Origin: Pedobacter sp. Leaf170 | GTDB taxonomy: Bacteria > Bacteroidota > Bacteroidia > Sphingobacteriales > Sphingobacteriaceae | Assembly (NCBI RefSeq): GCF_920984665.1 | Contig: NZ_CAKLBP010000003.1 | Location: forward strand, 124,001-188,000 | DNA: 64,000 bases | Direction: 5' to 3' | Part shown: piece by piece, positions 15,375 through 23,759 of the stretch | Layout: every line of letters starts with the position of its first letter | How positions within the stretch are numbered: the first letter of the stretch is position 1 | Translations under genes and position numbers: made by a program | The notes under the pieces: model-generated | What the model saw: the letters and a program-made list of their open reading frames with translations, nothing else | The model's database searches: none | What the model was told of the DNA's origin: nothing

Positions 15375-16781
15375 ATGGCCAAACTATTAATTATTGATGA
15401 TGAGCGGGCGATAAGGAGTACCTTACGCGAAATCTTAGAGTACGAAAATTACGATGTTGAAGACATTGATAATGGTATCGACGGACTCGAAATGATAAAA
15501 AAAGGGAATTTCGACCTTGTACTTTGCGATATCAAAATGAATAAAATGGACGGTATGGAAGTGCTTGAGCAAGCGCAACTTATCAAACCAGATTTGCCTT
15601 TTATTATGATTTCTGGTCACGGTACGGTAGAAACCGCTATTGAGGCAAGTAAAAAAGGAGCTTTCGATTTTATTTCAAAACCACCAGATTTAAATCGTTT
15701 ATTAATTACTGTACGTAATGGTTTAGACCGCGGTACTTTAGTTACCGAAACAAAAGTTTTAAAACGTAAAGTAAGTAAAACACGTGAAATTTTAGGTGAA
15801 TCTGAAAGCATCTCTAAAATTAAAGAAACCATAGAACGTGTTGCACCTACCGAAGCCCGAGTTTTAATTACTGGCGCAAATGGTAGCGGTAAAGAACTAG
15901 TTGCCCGTTGGTTACACGAAAAATCGAACCGTGCCGATAGCCCTCTTGTTGAAGTAAATTGTGCGGCAATTCCATCAGAATTAATTGAAAGCGAATTATT
16001 CGGACACGAAAAAGGCTCATTTACTTCGGCCGTCAAACAGCGCATTGGTAAATTTGAGTTGGCAAACGGCGGAACGCTGTTTTTAGATGAAATTGGCGAC
16101 ATGAGCCTTTCTGCGCAAGCAAAAGTTTTAAGAGCTTTACAAGAACACAAAATATCTCGAGTTGGTGGCGAAAAGGAAATTGATGTAAATGTTCGTGTTT
16201 TAGCCGCAACCAATAAAGATTTATTAAAAGAGATTGAAGATGGTAATTTCCGTATGGATTTGTACCACCGATTGAATGTAATTAATATTCACGTACCACA
16301 TTTAACAGAAAGAATAGATGATATTCCGGTAATTGCACAAAACTTTTTAGAAAACATTTGTAGCGATTACGGCATGCCGGTTAAGAGAATTAATGAAGGT
16401 GGAATGGCTGCTTTGCAAGCCCTGCCTTGGACTGGTAACGTTCGTGAGCTTCACAACATGATAGAGCGTTTGATTATTTTGAGTGATAAGGTTATTACTG
16501 AGAATGATGTTCGTGCTTTCGCAAATCCGGGTGGTGGAACCAATATTGGAGCTGCAACCAGTGCACAGATTGCAAATCCTTCAGGTGCTTCAGGTATGTC
16601 TTCGTCATTTGATAGTTTTAATAATTTTCAAGACTATAAAGACCACGCAGAGAAAGAATTTATCAAATTTAAGCTGGAAAAAAACAACTGGAATGTTTCA
16701 AAAACCGCTGATGAAATTGATATTCAAAGAAGTCATTTATACAGTAAAATAGAAAAATTTGGCTTGAAGAGAACAGAGTAA
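15375..16781 (+). CDS. NtrC-family sigma-54-type response regulator
   Basis: A 468-residue protein with three domains. A receiver (residues 1-120) has DD at 8-9, phospho-acceptor Asp52 and Lys in FISKP. An AAA+ domain (about 140-370) has Walker A GANGSGKE, Walker B GGTLFLDEIGD and an R-finger region. A Fis-type helix-turn-helix sits at the C terminus (NNWNVSKTADEIDIQRSHLYSKI). It should bind an enhancer and drive open-complex formation by sigma-54 RNA polymerase. The sigma-54 contact loop reads GSFTSA (residues 214-219), not the consensus GAFTGA. A low-complexity Gly/Ser/Ala linker precedes the HTH. No histidine kinase gene is adjacent, so the partner is elsewhere. Confidence 0.9.
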   Translation: MAKLLIIDDERAIRSTLREILEYENYDVEDIDNGIDGLEMIKKGNFDLVLCDIKMNKMDGMEVLEQAQLIKPDLPFIMISGHGTVETAIEASKKGAFDFISKPPDLNRLLITVRNGLDRGTLVTETKVLKRKVSKTREILGESESISKIKETIERVAPTEARVLITGANGSGKELVARWLHEKSNRADSPLVEVNCAAIPSELIESELFGHEKGSFTSAVKQRIGKFELANGGTLFLDEIGDMSLSAQAKVLRALQEHKISRVGGEKEIDVNVRVLAATNKDLLKEIEDGNFRMDLYHRLNVINIHVPHLTERIDDIPVIAQNFLENICSDYGMPVKRINEGGMAALQALPWTGNVRELHNMIERLIILSDKVITENDVRAFANPGGGTNIGAATSAQIANPSGASGMSSSFDSFNNFQDYKDHAEKEFIKFKLEKNNWNVSKTADEIDIQRSHLYSKIEKFGLKRTE

Positions 16782-16796
16782 TCTTTTTTTAATATA

Positions 16797-16835
16797 GAAA
16801 AAAGGTATATTGAGTTAACTCGATATACCTTTTTC
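16797..16835. terminator. terminator hairpin after the NtrC-family gene
   Basis: AAAAAGGTATATTGAG-TTAA-CTCGATATACCTTTTT is a 15-bp stem with one G-U type mismatch. It is flanked by As before and Ts after, so it can work in both directions. Confidence 0.8.
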
Positions 16836-16885
16836 TTTTTATGCAAACTTGTTACCTTGAACTCGTTGAAACGCAATCTCTAAAA

Positions 16886-16910
16886 GTTCTTCGACATGCT
16901 CAGAATGACG
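16886..16910. repeat. half copy of the TTCTGAGC...TCGAAGAAC repeat
   Basis: GTTCTTCGACATGCTCAGAA followed by TGACG is the reverse complement of the left arm at 2891-2917, with one or two changes. The other arm is missing. Confidence 0.6.
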
Positions 16911-16923
16911 TTATTCAAAAGGT

Positions 16924-18714
16924 TTAACCCATATAATCATTCTGCCTCATTAACAATGCCCTATACTTATTAAATATCGCGGTTTTAGATACAAACCCTT
17001 TATAAATATTGTTTTCATCAACTACCGGTAAAATCCAAACATTGTCTGCTTCCATCTTTCTCAAAACATCTTTTAAATCATCATGCTCCATAATGGTATT
17101 TGGTGCAGCATGAACCAGATTTGTAGCTTTTAAATTTTCCTTATCAGGATTACTAACCATTTCGCCGAACAATTCTTCAATATAAATAATGCCTTTAAAA
17201 TCTCCTATTTCATCGGTAACGGAGCAAATATTCTTACGTGAATTAACTATCTCAGTCATTTTTAGAGCAATTAAATCTTCCATGTACAATTGAGGATAGG
17301 TTTTCTCAATCAAATATTTCAGCTTCATTTGATTTAATACTGTTGAGTCTTTGTCTTCATGAGATAATAACTCACCTTTATCGGCAAGTACCTTTGTATA
17401 AATAGAATGCTTCTGCGAACTACGATTAATTGCATAAGATATTGCCGTAGTTATCATTAAAGGAACCATCAAAATATATCCACCTGTTATCTCTGCAATT
17501 AAAAAAATACCAGTTAGCGGTGCATGCATTATCGAACCCAAAGCAGCTGCCATGCCTGCAACAATAAAATTTGGAACATTTAATTGAGCTAAACCCAAAA
17601 GGTTAACGGTGTAAGCAAAAATAAACCCGATTAAGCCACCCATAATTAAACTTGGTGCAAAAGTTCCTCCATTACCTCCAGCACCTAAAGTAATCAGCGT
17701 AGCCAGCGATTTCATAAAAATTGTGACCACCGTAAACAGCACAACCATTGCCGGAATGCTGTTATAGTCTTCAAAAATACTGTTATTGATTACGGCCAGA
17801 TAATCGCCTCTTAGCAAATTTTTCATGGTAATGTAACCTTCACCATAAAGCGTTGGAAAGAGAAACACTAAAAAACCAAGCATTAAACCACCAACAACTA
17901 CCTTTGCATAGGGATGCTTAATTTTATAAAACAACCCTTTTACTGCGTAATTTGCTTTTGTAAAATAGATGGAAAATAAACCGATACAACCAGCAAGTAA
18001 TATGTAATAACCTAAAGCATTGATTTGCCAGCCTTCTGTTACCAGAAAAAATAATTGTTGTGTATAAAAAATCCGGGCAACTACTGCTGCTGTAGCGGCT
18101 GATAGTAAAAGTGGAATAAATGCAGGTATGGTAAATTCTGGCAATAAAATTTCTATGGCAAATACAATACCGGCAACCGGACTATTAAAAGCTCCTGCAA
18201 TACCTGCGGCTGCACCGCAAGCCACAAGCATAGTGATTTCACGATAAGATAAACCTAAAAACCGCCCTAGGTTTGAACCAATAGCGGAGCCACTGGTTAC
18301 AATTGGCGCTTCCAAACCTGTAGAACCTCCAAAACCAACGGTAATTGCCGCGGTTATAATTTGTGAATAGATATTGTGGGGTTCTACCCTGCTTGATTTT
18401 TTTGAAATTGCATAAAGCAATGGCGTTAAACCAGTTTCAAACTTACTTTTACGAATAAAATATTTGATGTACAAAACGGTAAAGAATATACCAAACATCG
18501 GAAAAATGAAGTACAGATAATATTTATATTTCCAATGCCAATCTGATTGAAGAAACTCTTCTATATGATGCGTTAAACTTTTTAAAGCAGCAGCAGCTAG
18601 CCCGGCCAAAATGCCAACAATAACAGCAAGAATAACGAGGAAATTACGGTTTGATATCTTTGATTTTCGGTATTGGTTAATCTTATCTACGTAATTTACA
18701 AATCGGATATACAT
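16924..18714 (-). CDS. ClC-family chloride channel/antiporter with CBS domains
   Basis: A 596-residue membrane protein. A transport domain with about ten or more hydrophobic helices (residues 20-430) precedes a cytosolic part with two CBS-like segments (about 450-590). The conserved ClC loops are present in variant form: GFGGSTGLEAPIV, with the gating glutamate at residue 135 kept, and GAGGNGGTFAPSL for the GxFxP loop. The retained gating Glu is seen in both H+/Cl- exchangers and gated channels, so mode is open. The CBS tail usually senses adenine nucleotides. Convergent with the regulator gene; a short spacer separates it from rluA-like, which is transcribed the same way. Confidence 0.9.
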   Translation of the reverse strand: MYIRFVNYVDKINQYRKSKISNRNFLVILAVIVGILAGLAAAALKSLTHHIEEFLQSDWHWKYKYYLYFIFPMFGIFFTVLYIKYFIRKSKFETGLTPLLYAISKKSSRVEPHNIYSQIITAAITVGFGGSTGLEAPIVTSGSAIGSNLGRFLGLSYREITMLVACGAAAGIAGAFNSPVAGIVFAIEILLPEFTIPAFIPLLLSAATAAVVARIFYTQQLFFLVTEGWQINALGYYILLAGCIGLFSIYFTKANYAVKGLFYKIKHPYAKVVVGGLMLGFLVFLFPTLYGEGYITMKNLLRGDYLAVINNSIFEDYNSIPAMVVLFTVVTIFMKSLATLITLGAGGNGGTFAPSLIMGGLIGFIFAYTVNLLGLAQLNVPNFIVAGMAAALGSIMHAPLTGIFLIAEITGGYILMVPLMITTAISYAINRSSQKHSIYTKVLADKGELLSHEDKDSTVLNQMKLKYLIEKTYPQLYMEDLIALKMTEIVNSRKNICSVTDEIGDFKGIIYIEELFGEMVSNPDKENLKATNLVHAAPNTIMEHDDLKDVLRKMEADNVWILPVVDENNIYKGFVSKTAIFNKYRALLMRQNDYMG

Positions 18715-18791
18715 TCTATTGAGGTTTAACAGAGAGCGAACCTTCCAAATGTAAGAAAAACTGAAGGGTTAGGCAATTCTAAACCCAGCCA

Positions 18792-19514
18792 TTAAGCATC
18801 AAACTTATCCAAAAGCTTAATTAAAGTAGCAAAATCTTTCGGATATGGCGCATCTATAACAATATCTTTATCATCCAATCCTTTAAAAACCAAATGTTTT
18901 GCATGTAGCGCAAAACGTTTCATAATAGGCTGTTCTTCTTCGCCTTTGGTTAGTTTATAGCCACGCTTAATTGATGATAAAAAGACAGGTTTACCTTTGT
19001 ACATATCATCGCCAACAATTGCAGCACGTTGAGTTGCCAAATGGATACGAATCTGGTGCATTCTACCTGTAATTGGTTTACATTCAACCAAAGTATAATG
19101 TTTATAGTATTTTAAAGAGTTAAAAATAGTTTCTGCTCTTTTTCCTTCCGCCCTATCAATAGTTACGTTTTTATTGCCATCATTTAAAATTGGCAAATCA
19201 ACGGTTAAATCATCAAAAATAACATGACCATCTACTACAGCATGATAAGTTTTATTTACTTTTCTACGCTCAAACTGCATGGAAGCATGACGATAACCTT
19301 CAGGATTTTTAGCAATAATTAAAGCACCAGAAGTTTCCTTATCCAAACGGTGACAAACCTGTGCATCATCGCTATATTGTTTCGCTAAACGCAATACATT
19401 AGTTTCACCAGAGCCACCTCGCTCATCTAGCGAAGCTAAAAAAGGCGGTTTGTTAATTACGATAAAATCGTTGTCTTCGAAAAGAATAAGGTCTTTAAAA
19501 TTTGGATACTTCAA
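18792..19514 (-). CDS. RluA-family pseudouridine synthase
   Basis: A 240-residue single-domain enzyme. The catalytic motif is CHRLDKETSGALI, with Asp58 the nucleophile, and the family C-terminal motif GRMHQIRIHLA is intact. It isomerises specific uridines of rRNA or tRNA. The S4 domain found in RluC/RluD is absent, so it is nearer to the short RluA/TruC type. The only in-frame start near the right place is TTG (complement of 19512-19514). An in-frame stop lies 6 nt further upstream and no ATG occurs before the catalytic region, so a TTG start is required. Its target uridine cannot be deduced. Confidence 0.88.
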   Translation of the reverse strand: MKYPNFKDLILFEDNDFIVINKPPFLASLDERGGSGETNVLRLAKQYSDDAQVCHRLDKETSGALIIAKNPEGYRHASMQFERRKVNKTYHAVVDGHVIFDDLTVDLPILNDGNKNVTIDRAEGKRAETIFNSLKYYKHYTLVECKPITGRMHQIRIHLATQRAAIVGDDMYKGKPVFLSSIKRGYKLTKGEEEQPIMKRFALHAKHLVFKGLDDKDIVIDAPYPKDFATLIKLLDKFDA

Positions 19515-19716
19515 GCTATGCTATTATTAATGGATTGCAAAAATACAGATTTTATTTTCAAAGCATTGATTAAAGTGCTTCAATTATAGCTCATGTAGCT
19601 ATTGAAATGTCAAAAGATTAGGCTGTATTATAACATGCAAAATTTAATTATTTCACACAAAAGCTGGATTTTATATTCCTAAATTCATAAAAAAGTTGTA
19701 TAAAATTAAGCACATG

Positions 19717-19749
19717 TTTGGTTTTATAGGTTTATTATAGCTTTATTTG
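19717..19749 (+). promoter_or_regulatory. probable topA promoter
   Basis: TTTG at 19717-19720 and TTTATTTG at 19742-19749 (one mismatch to TAnnTTTG) are 21 nt apart, close to the usual 19. The -7 box ends 16 nt before the topA ATG. Confidence 0.35.
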
Positions 19750-19765
19750 CACAAAAACGTATTTC

Positions 19766-22330
19766 ATGGCCAAAAATTTATTAATCGTTGAGTCACCCGC
19801 TAAAGCTAAAACCATTGAAGGCTATTTAGGTAAAGATTTTCTAGTAAAATCTAGCTATGGCCACATTCGTGATTTAGCCAAAGGCGATATGGCTATTGAT
19901 ATCGAAAATGATTTTGCCCAGAAATATGAAGTTCCGGCCGATAAAAAAGCTTTGGTTGCCGAACTAAAAAAACTTGCTAAGGATGCCGAAATGGTATGGC
20001 TAGCATCCGATGAGGACCGCGAAGGAGAAGCAATTTCATGGCATTTATTTGAAACATTAGGTTTAAAAGAAGAGAAAACTAAACGTATTGTTTTTCATGA
20101 AATTACTAAACCGGCAATTTTAAAAGCAATTGATAGTCCGAGAAGTATTGATTACAACTTAGTTAATGCACAGCAAGCACGCCGCGTTTTAGATAGATTA
20201 GTAGGCTTCGAACTTTCTCCTGTTTTATGGAAAAAGGTTAAGCCATCCTTATCTGCAGGCCGTGTACAATCTGTTGCTGTACGTTTAATTGTTGATAGAG
20301 AAAGAGAAGTTCAAAACTTTAATGCGGCAGCCGCCTTTAAAATAACGGCACAGTTTTCTACAGGGAAAGGAAAAGAGCTGGTTAAAGCAGAATTGCCGCA
20401 ACGTTTTGAAAGCGAAGCTGATGCTGAGCAATATTTGCAAGATTGTGCTTCGGCGAAATTTGACATTACAAGTTTAGAAACTAAACCAGCAAAACGTAAT
20501 CCAGCTGCTCCATTTACAACATCTACTTTGCAACAGGAAGCCTCACGAAAATTAGGATTCTCAGTAGCAAGGACCATGCAGGTAGCGCAACGCCTGTATG
20601 AGGCGGGTAAGATAACCTACATGAGAACGGATTCGGTAAACTTATCTGAAACTGCTGTTAACGCTGCCGCTGCTGAGATCAAATCAGCTTATGGCGATAA
20701 ATATCATCAACCAAGAGTTTACAAAACAAAATCGGCAGGTGCACAGGAAGCTCACGAAGCCATCCGCCCGACGTATTTTGACCGACATACGGTTGATGGT
20801 GATATCTCTGAAAAACGTTTATACGAATTGATCTGGAAACGTTCAATTGCATCGCAAATGAGTGAAGCTTTATTTGAAAAAACTACCGCTCAAATTACAG
20901 CATCAACCAGAAAAGAACATTTAGTTGCCGAAGGTGAAGTATTAAAATTTGATGGCTTCTTAAAAGTTTATTTGGAATCAACAGATGATGAAGAAGCTGA
21001 AGAAAAAGAAGGTGGTTCAATTTTACCACCACTAGCCAAAGGACAAGAATTATTTTTAAATGAAATGCAGGCAACAGAGCGTTACTCTCGTCCGCCGGCT
21101 AGATATACAGAGGCCAGTTTAGTTAAAAAACTGGAAGAATTAGGCATCGGTCGTCCATCTACTTACGCACCAACAATTTCTACGGTACAAAATCGTGGTT
21201 ATGTGGTTAAAGAAGATAGAGATGGCAAGCAAAGAAACTTTACTGCAATTGTTTTGGCTGATGGTAAAGTAACAAAAAATACAAAATCAGAGATTACGGG
21301 TGCAGAGAAATCAAAACTCTTCCCTACTGATATTGGCGAGGTGGTAAATGATTTCCTGGTTGAACACTTCAAGGGAATTGTAGACTTTAATTTCACCGCA
21401 AAAGTTGAGAAAGAATTTGATGAAATTGCACAAGGTTTACAAGAGTGGACCAAAATGTTGCACTCCTTTTATAACCCGTTCCACACAGAAGTTGAAACCA
21501 CTTTAGAAACAGCTGAACGTGCTACTGGTGAGCGATTGTTAGGTATAGACCCTGCCAGCGGCAAAAACGTTTATACAAAGGTTGGCAAATTTGGTCCGTT
21601 GGTTCAAATTGGTGAGCTAGATGAGGAGGAAAAACCACGTTATGCAAGTTTAATGCGCAATCAATCTGTTGCAACAATTACTTTAGATGATGCACTTGAA
21701 CTGTTTAAACTTCCTTTTTCATTACCAGATTTTGAAGGAAAAGAGGTTTTAGTTGGCGTTGGAAGATTTGGACCCTATGTTAAATGGGGAGAAGCTTTTA
21801 TTTCACTTCCTAAAAATGAAGAGCCGCTTTCTGTTAACTACGAAAGAGCTGTTCAGATTATCCAGGAGAAAATGGATGCTGATGCGCCAATTGCTTATTA
21901 CGAAGGTTTAGGCGTTACCAAAGGTAAAGGTCGTTTTGGGCCATTTATCAAGTGGAACGATTTATTTATTAATATCCCTGCTAAAGGTTATGATTTTGAT
22001 AATTTAACGCAAGACGATATTGATGCATTGATTAGTAAAAAAGTAGAAAAAGAAGCTAATCGTTTCATAAAAGTTTGGGATGCGGAGAAGATTTCAATTG
22101 AAAATGGTCGTTGGGGACCATTCATCCGCTTCGGTAAATTAATGTTGAAATTGCGAAATAACGAAGCTACTAAGCAAAAATATACTCCTGAAGAATTAGC
22201 CGATGTTGATTTGGAAGTGATTAAGAAAATGATTGTGGAGCAAGTTCCAAATGCTTTTGAAACCAAGAAAAAAGCACCGGCGAAAAAGAAAGCTCCAGCA
22301 GCTAAAAAAGCTGTGGCGAAGAAAAAATAG
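19766..22330 (+). CDS. topA: DNA topoisomerase I
   Basis: An 854-residue type IA topoisomerase that relaxes negative supercoils. TOPRIM domain: NLLIVESPAKAKTIEGYL at the N terminus and SDEDREGEAISWH with the acidic metal ligands. The catalytic tyrosine is Tyr285 in ITYMRTDSVNLS, and GRPSTYAPTISTVQNRGYV is the conserved domain III/IV strand. The C-terminal region carries several GRFGP(Y/F)(V/I)KW-type repeats (about 580-800) in place of the four-cysteine zinc fingers of E. coli, and a Lys/Ala/Pro tail (KKAPAKKKAPAAKKAVAKKK) that would bind DNA nonspecifically. Both features are usual in Bacteroidota. Monocistronic by spacing. Confidence 0.96.
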   Translation: MAKNLLIVESPAKAKTIEGYLGKDFLVKSSYGHIRDLAKGDMAIDIENDFAQKYEVPADKKALVAELKKLAKDAEMVWLASDEDREGEAISWHLFETLGLKEEKTKRIVFHEITKPAILKAIDSPRSIDYNLVNAQQARRVLDRLVGFELSPVLWKKVKPSLSAGRVQSVAVRLIVDREREVQNFNAAAAFKITAQFSTGKGKELVKAELPQRFESEADAEQYLQDCASAKFDITSLETKPAKRNPAAPFTTSTLQQEASRKLGFSVARTMQVAQRLYEAGKITYMRTDSVNLSETAVNAAAAEIKSAYGDKYHQPRVYKTKSAGAQEAHEAIRPTYFDRHTVDGDISEKRLYELIWKRSIASQMSEALFEKTTAQITASTRKEHLVAEGEVLKFDGFLKVYLESTDDEEAEEKEGGSILPPLAKGQELFLNEMQATERYSRPPARYTEASLVKKLEELGIGRPSTYAPTISTVQNRGYVVKEDRDGKQRNFTAIVLADGKVTKNTKSEITGAEKSKLFPTDIGEVVNDFLVEHFKGIVDFNFTAKVEKEFDEIAQGLQEWTKMLHSFYNPFHTEVETTLETAERATGERLLGIDPASGKNVYTKVGKFGPLVQIGELDEEEKPRYASLMRNQSVATITLDDALELFKLPFSLPDFEGKEVLVGVGRFGPYVKWGEAFISLPKNEEPLSVNYERAVQIIQEKMDADAPIAYYEGLGVTKGKGRFGPFIKWNDLFINIPAKGYDFDNLTQDDIDALISKKVEKEANRFIKVWDAEKISIENGRWGPFIRFGKLMLKLRNNEATKQKYTPEELADVDLEVIKKMIVEQVPNAFETKKKAPAKKKAPAAKKAVAKKK

Positions 22331-22391
22331 ACCAGGATTTTAGGATTCCCATAATAATGGAGATAAGCTTGGAATTTAATGATTTAAGTCG

Positions 22392-22420
22392 GTCGTCATT
22401 GCGAGGCACGAAGCAATCTA
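22392..22420. repeat. REP-like element, half copy
   Basis: GTCGTCATTGCGAGGCACGA followed by AGCAATCT is one arm of the hairpin seen in full at 9165, 49829 and 50790. The mirror arm is absent. A decayed piece related to the TTCGACATGCTCAGAATGAC family follows at about 22490-22514. Confidence 0.7.
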
Positions 22421-22528
22421 TTTATTAAAATAATATCAAAGAACGAATATGAAAGTGTCAATATTAGTTTGTTCAAAGTCTCTAATATTTGTGTTTCGAC
22501 AGTCTGAACATGACAACTTGATTAAAAT

Positions 22529-22933
22529 ATGAAAGCCGATTTACCAGAAAATACAGTTGAAGATATCGCGATGGCGGTTGTGTTGATGAGCGAAACGCCT
22601 GAGGTAAAAAACTGGACTGTTTACATTGTTAACTTAAAAAATGAGCCGATTACCAATGTTTTAATCAGTTCAAAAGGTTATGGTGAAAAAGATGGTAAAC
22701 AAGTGAAAACATCTGTTTTAAGACATTTCATTGGCGACATGAACGCTAACGATTTTAAAGGCGTTGAAGCCATCGACCCCGAAGTTTTTGGTTTAACAAA
22801 TGAATATTGGTTGAGTTATTACATCGGTTCTACCATTTACGATAAGAAATTCATCTTCCTACCCGAAAGCATTATCGATACAAATTTAATTAAAATCCCT
22901 TTGGTAAACAGGCCTGGGGTGATGATAAGATAA
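22529..22933 (+). CDS. conserved hypothetical protein
   Basis: A 134-residue soluble, acidic protein beginning MKADLPENTVEDIAMAVVLM, with alternating strands (WTVYIVNLKNEPITNVLISSKGYG) and a C-terminal KIPLVNRPGVMIR. There is no signal peptide or membrane segment. I do not recognise a named domain; the composition and clean start argue it is real. It lies 200 nt after topA with repeat sequence between, so independent expression is likely. Confidence 0.6.
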   Translation: MKADLPENTVEDIAMAVVLMSETPEVKNWTVYIVNLKNEPITNVLISSKGYGEKDGKQVKTSVLRHFIGDMNANDFKGVEAIDPEVFGLTNEYWLSYYIGSTIYDKKFIFLPESIIDTNLIKIPLVNRPGVMIR

Positions 22934-22998
22934 GTTGTACAGTATGAGTTTTACGTTGTAGCCATGAGAAAGTAAACCTTATACAAAACGCTTTAGAA

Positions 22999-23068
22999 CG
23001 AACAACGTAAAACTTAAAACGTATAACTTACAACGTATAACGTAAAACTTACAACGTAAAACGTATAA
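22999..23068. repeat. short tandem ACGTA(A/T)AACTT repeats
   Basis: About six imperfect copies of a 10-13 nt unit (AACGTAAAACTT, AACGTATAACTT) in direct order. They end where the minus-strand gene ends. Similar wording occurs as an inverted repeat at 45903-45966. Confidence 0.7.
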
Positions 23069-23070
23069 CG

Positions 23071-23490
23071 TTAAAGCACCTTAACAGCCTGTCTGCCTAG
23101 TAACTTCCATTCTGTTTTCTCTTTGCTCCAGATAAGCAAAATATTAAGTTTCACACTTCCCGGAATATTTTTATCATTCGTTTTAGCATTCAATGTATGG
23201 CGCACCAAAGCAGTTTTATTTTGAATAACGATAGTTTGATCGGTTAAATTTATTTCAACAAAATCAGAATTCCCTGATAACAGAGAATGCATAAATTGCT
23301 GCTTGGTTTCCACTTTTCCACTAGAATGGCCGTAGCTTAAATTACTTAAAATCAGCTTATCTAAAGCACTACTATCTGGTTGAATCATTAAGTTTTTAAG
23401 CTTTTCCACAGCTGCTTCAATTTTAACATTTTGAGCCATGGCTAAGTTTACCGCGAAAACTAAGCTCAAACACATCAATATTTTTTTCAT
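23071..23490 (-). CDS. secreted DUF4440/NTF2-like protein
   Basis: A 139-residue protein with a clear signal peptide (MKKILMCLSLVFAVNLAMAQ, cleavage after MAQ or nearby). The mature part of about 115 residues shows the NTF2-like helix-then-sheet order: KIEAAVEKLKNLMIQPDSSALDKLI, then SYGHSSGKVETKQQFMHSL, and a final sheet ending WKLLGRQAVKVL. Such SnoaL/DUF4440 proteins bind small ligands or act as isomerase-like folds; Bacteroidota secrete many of unknown role. Stands alone, divergent from the macroglobulin gene. Confidence 0.7.
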   Translation of the reverse strand: MKKILMCLSLVFAVNLAMAQNVKIEAAVEKLKNLMIQPDSSALDKLILSNLSYGHSSGKVETKQQFMHSLLSGNSDFVEINLTDQTIVIQNKTALVRHTLNAKTNDKNIPGSVKLNILLIWSKEKTEWKLLGRQAVKVL

Positions 23491-23759
23491 CGTATATAAT
23501 TTAATTGGGTTGATGTGGTAAACTTATCCAAAGAATAGCAAAGGAACAAATGGAATGTAGTTTTTTAAAAGGCAAATAATAATTGATTCTGCACAAAAAA
23601 CAAGAAATTTCATACAGATATACAGTAGACAAAAAACATATCGGCCAAATACTATAGTTTTGAATATTAACTAAATCCTCACAAATCTTAGTTTTTCAAC
23701 ATAATTAATTTTAACGAGAATTTTAGTTTATTTTGGTATATCTAATAACGATTTCAAAA

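Noticed and set aside
15617-16213. 198-residue frame on the minus strand inside the NtrC-family gene
   Set aside because: Lies wholly antisense to a gene with intact catalytic motifs; the composition (Ser/Phe/Arg-rich) is what a mirrored coding strand gives and no motif is recognisable.
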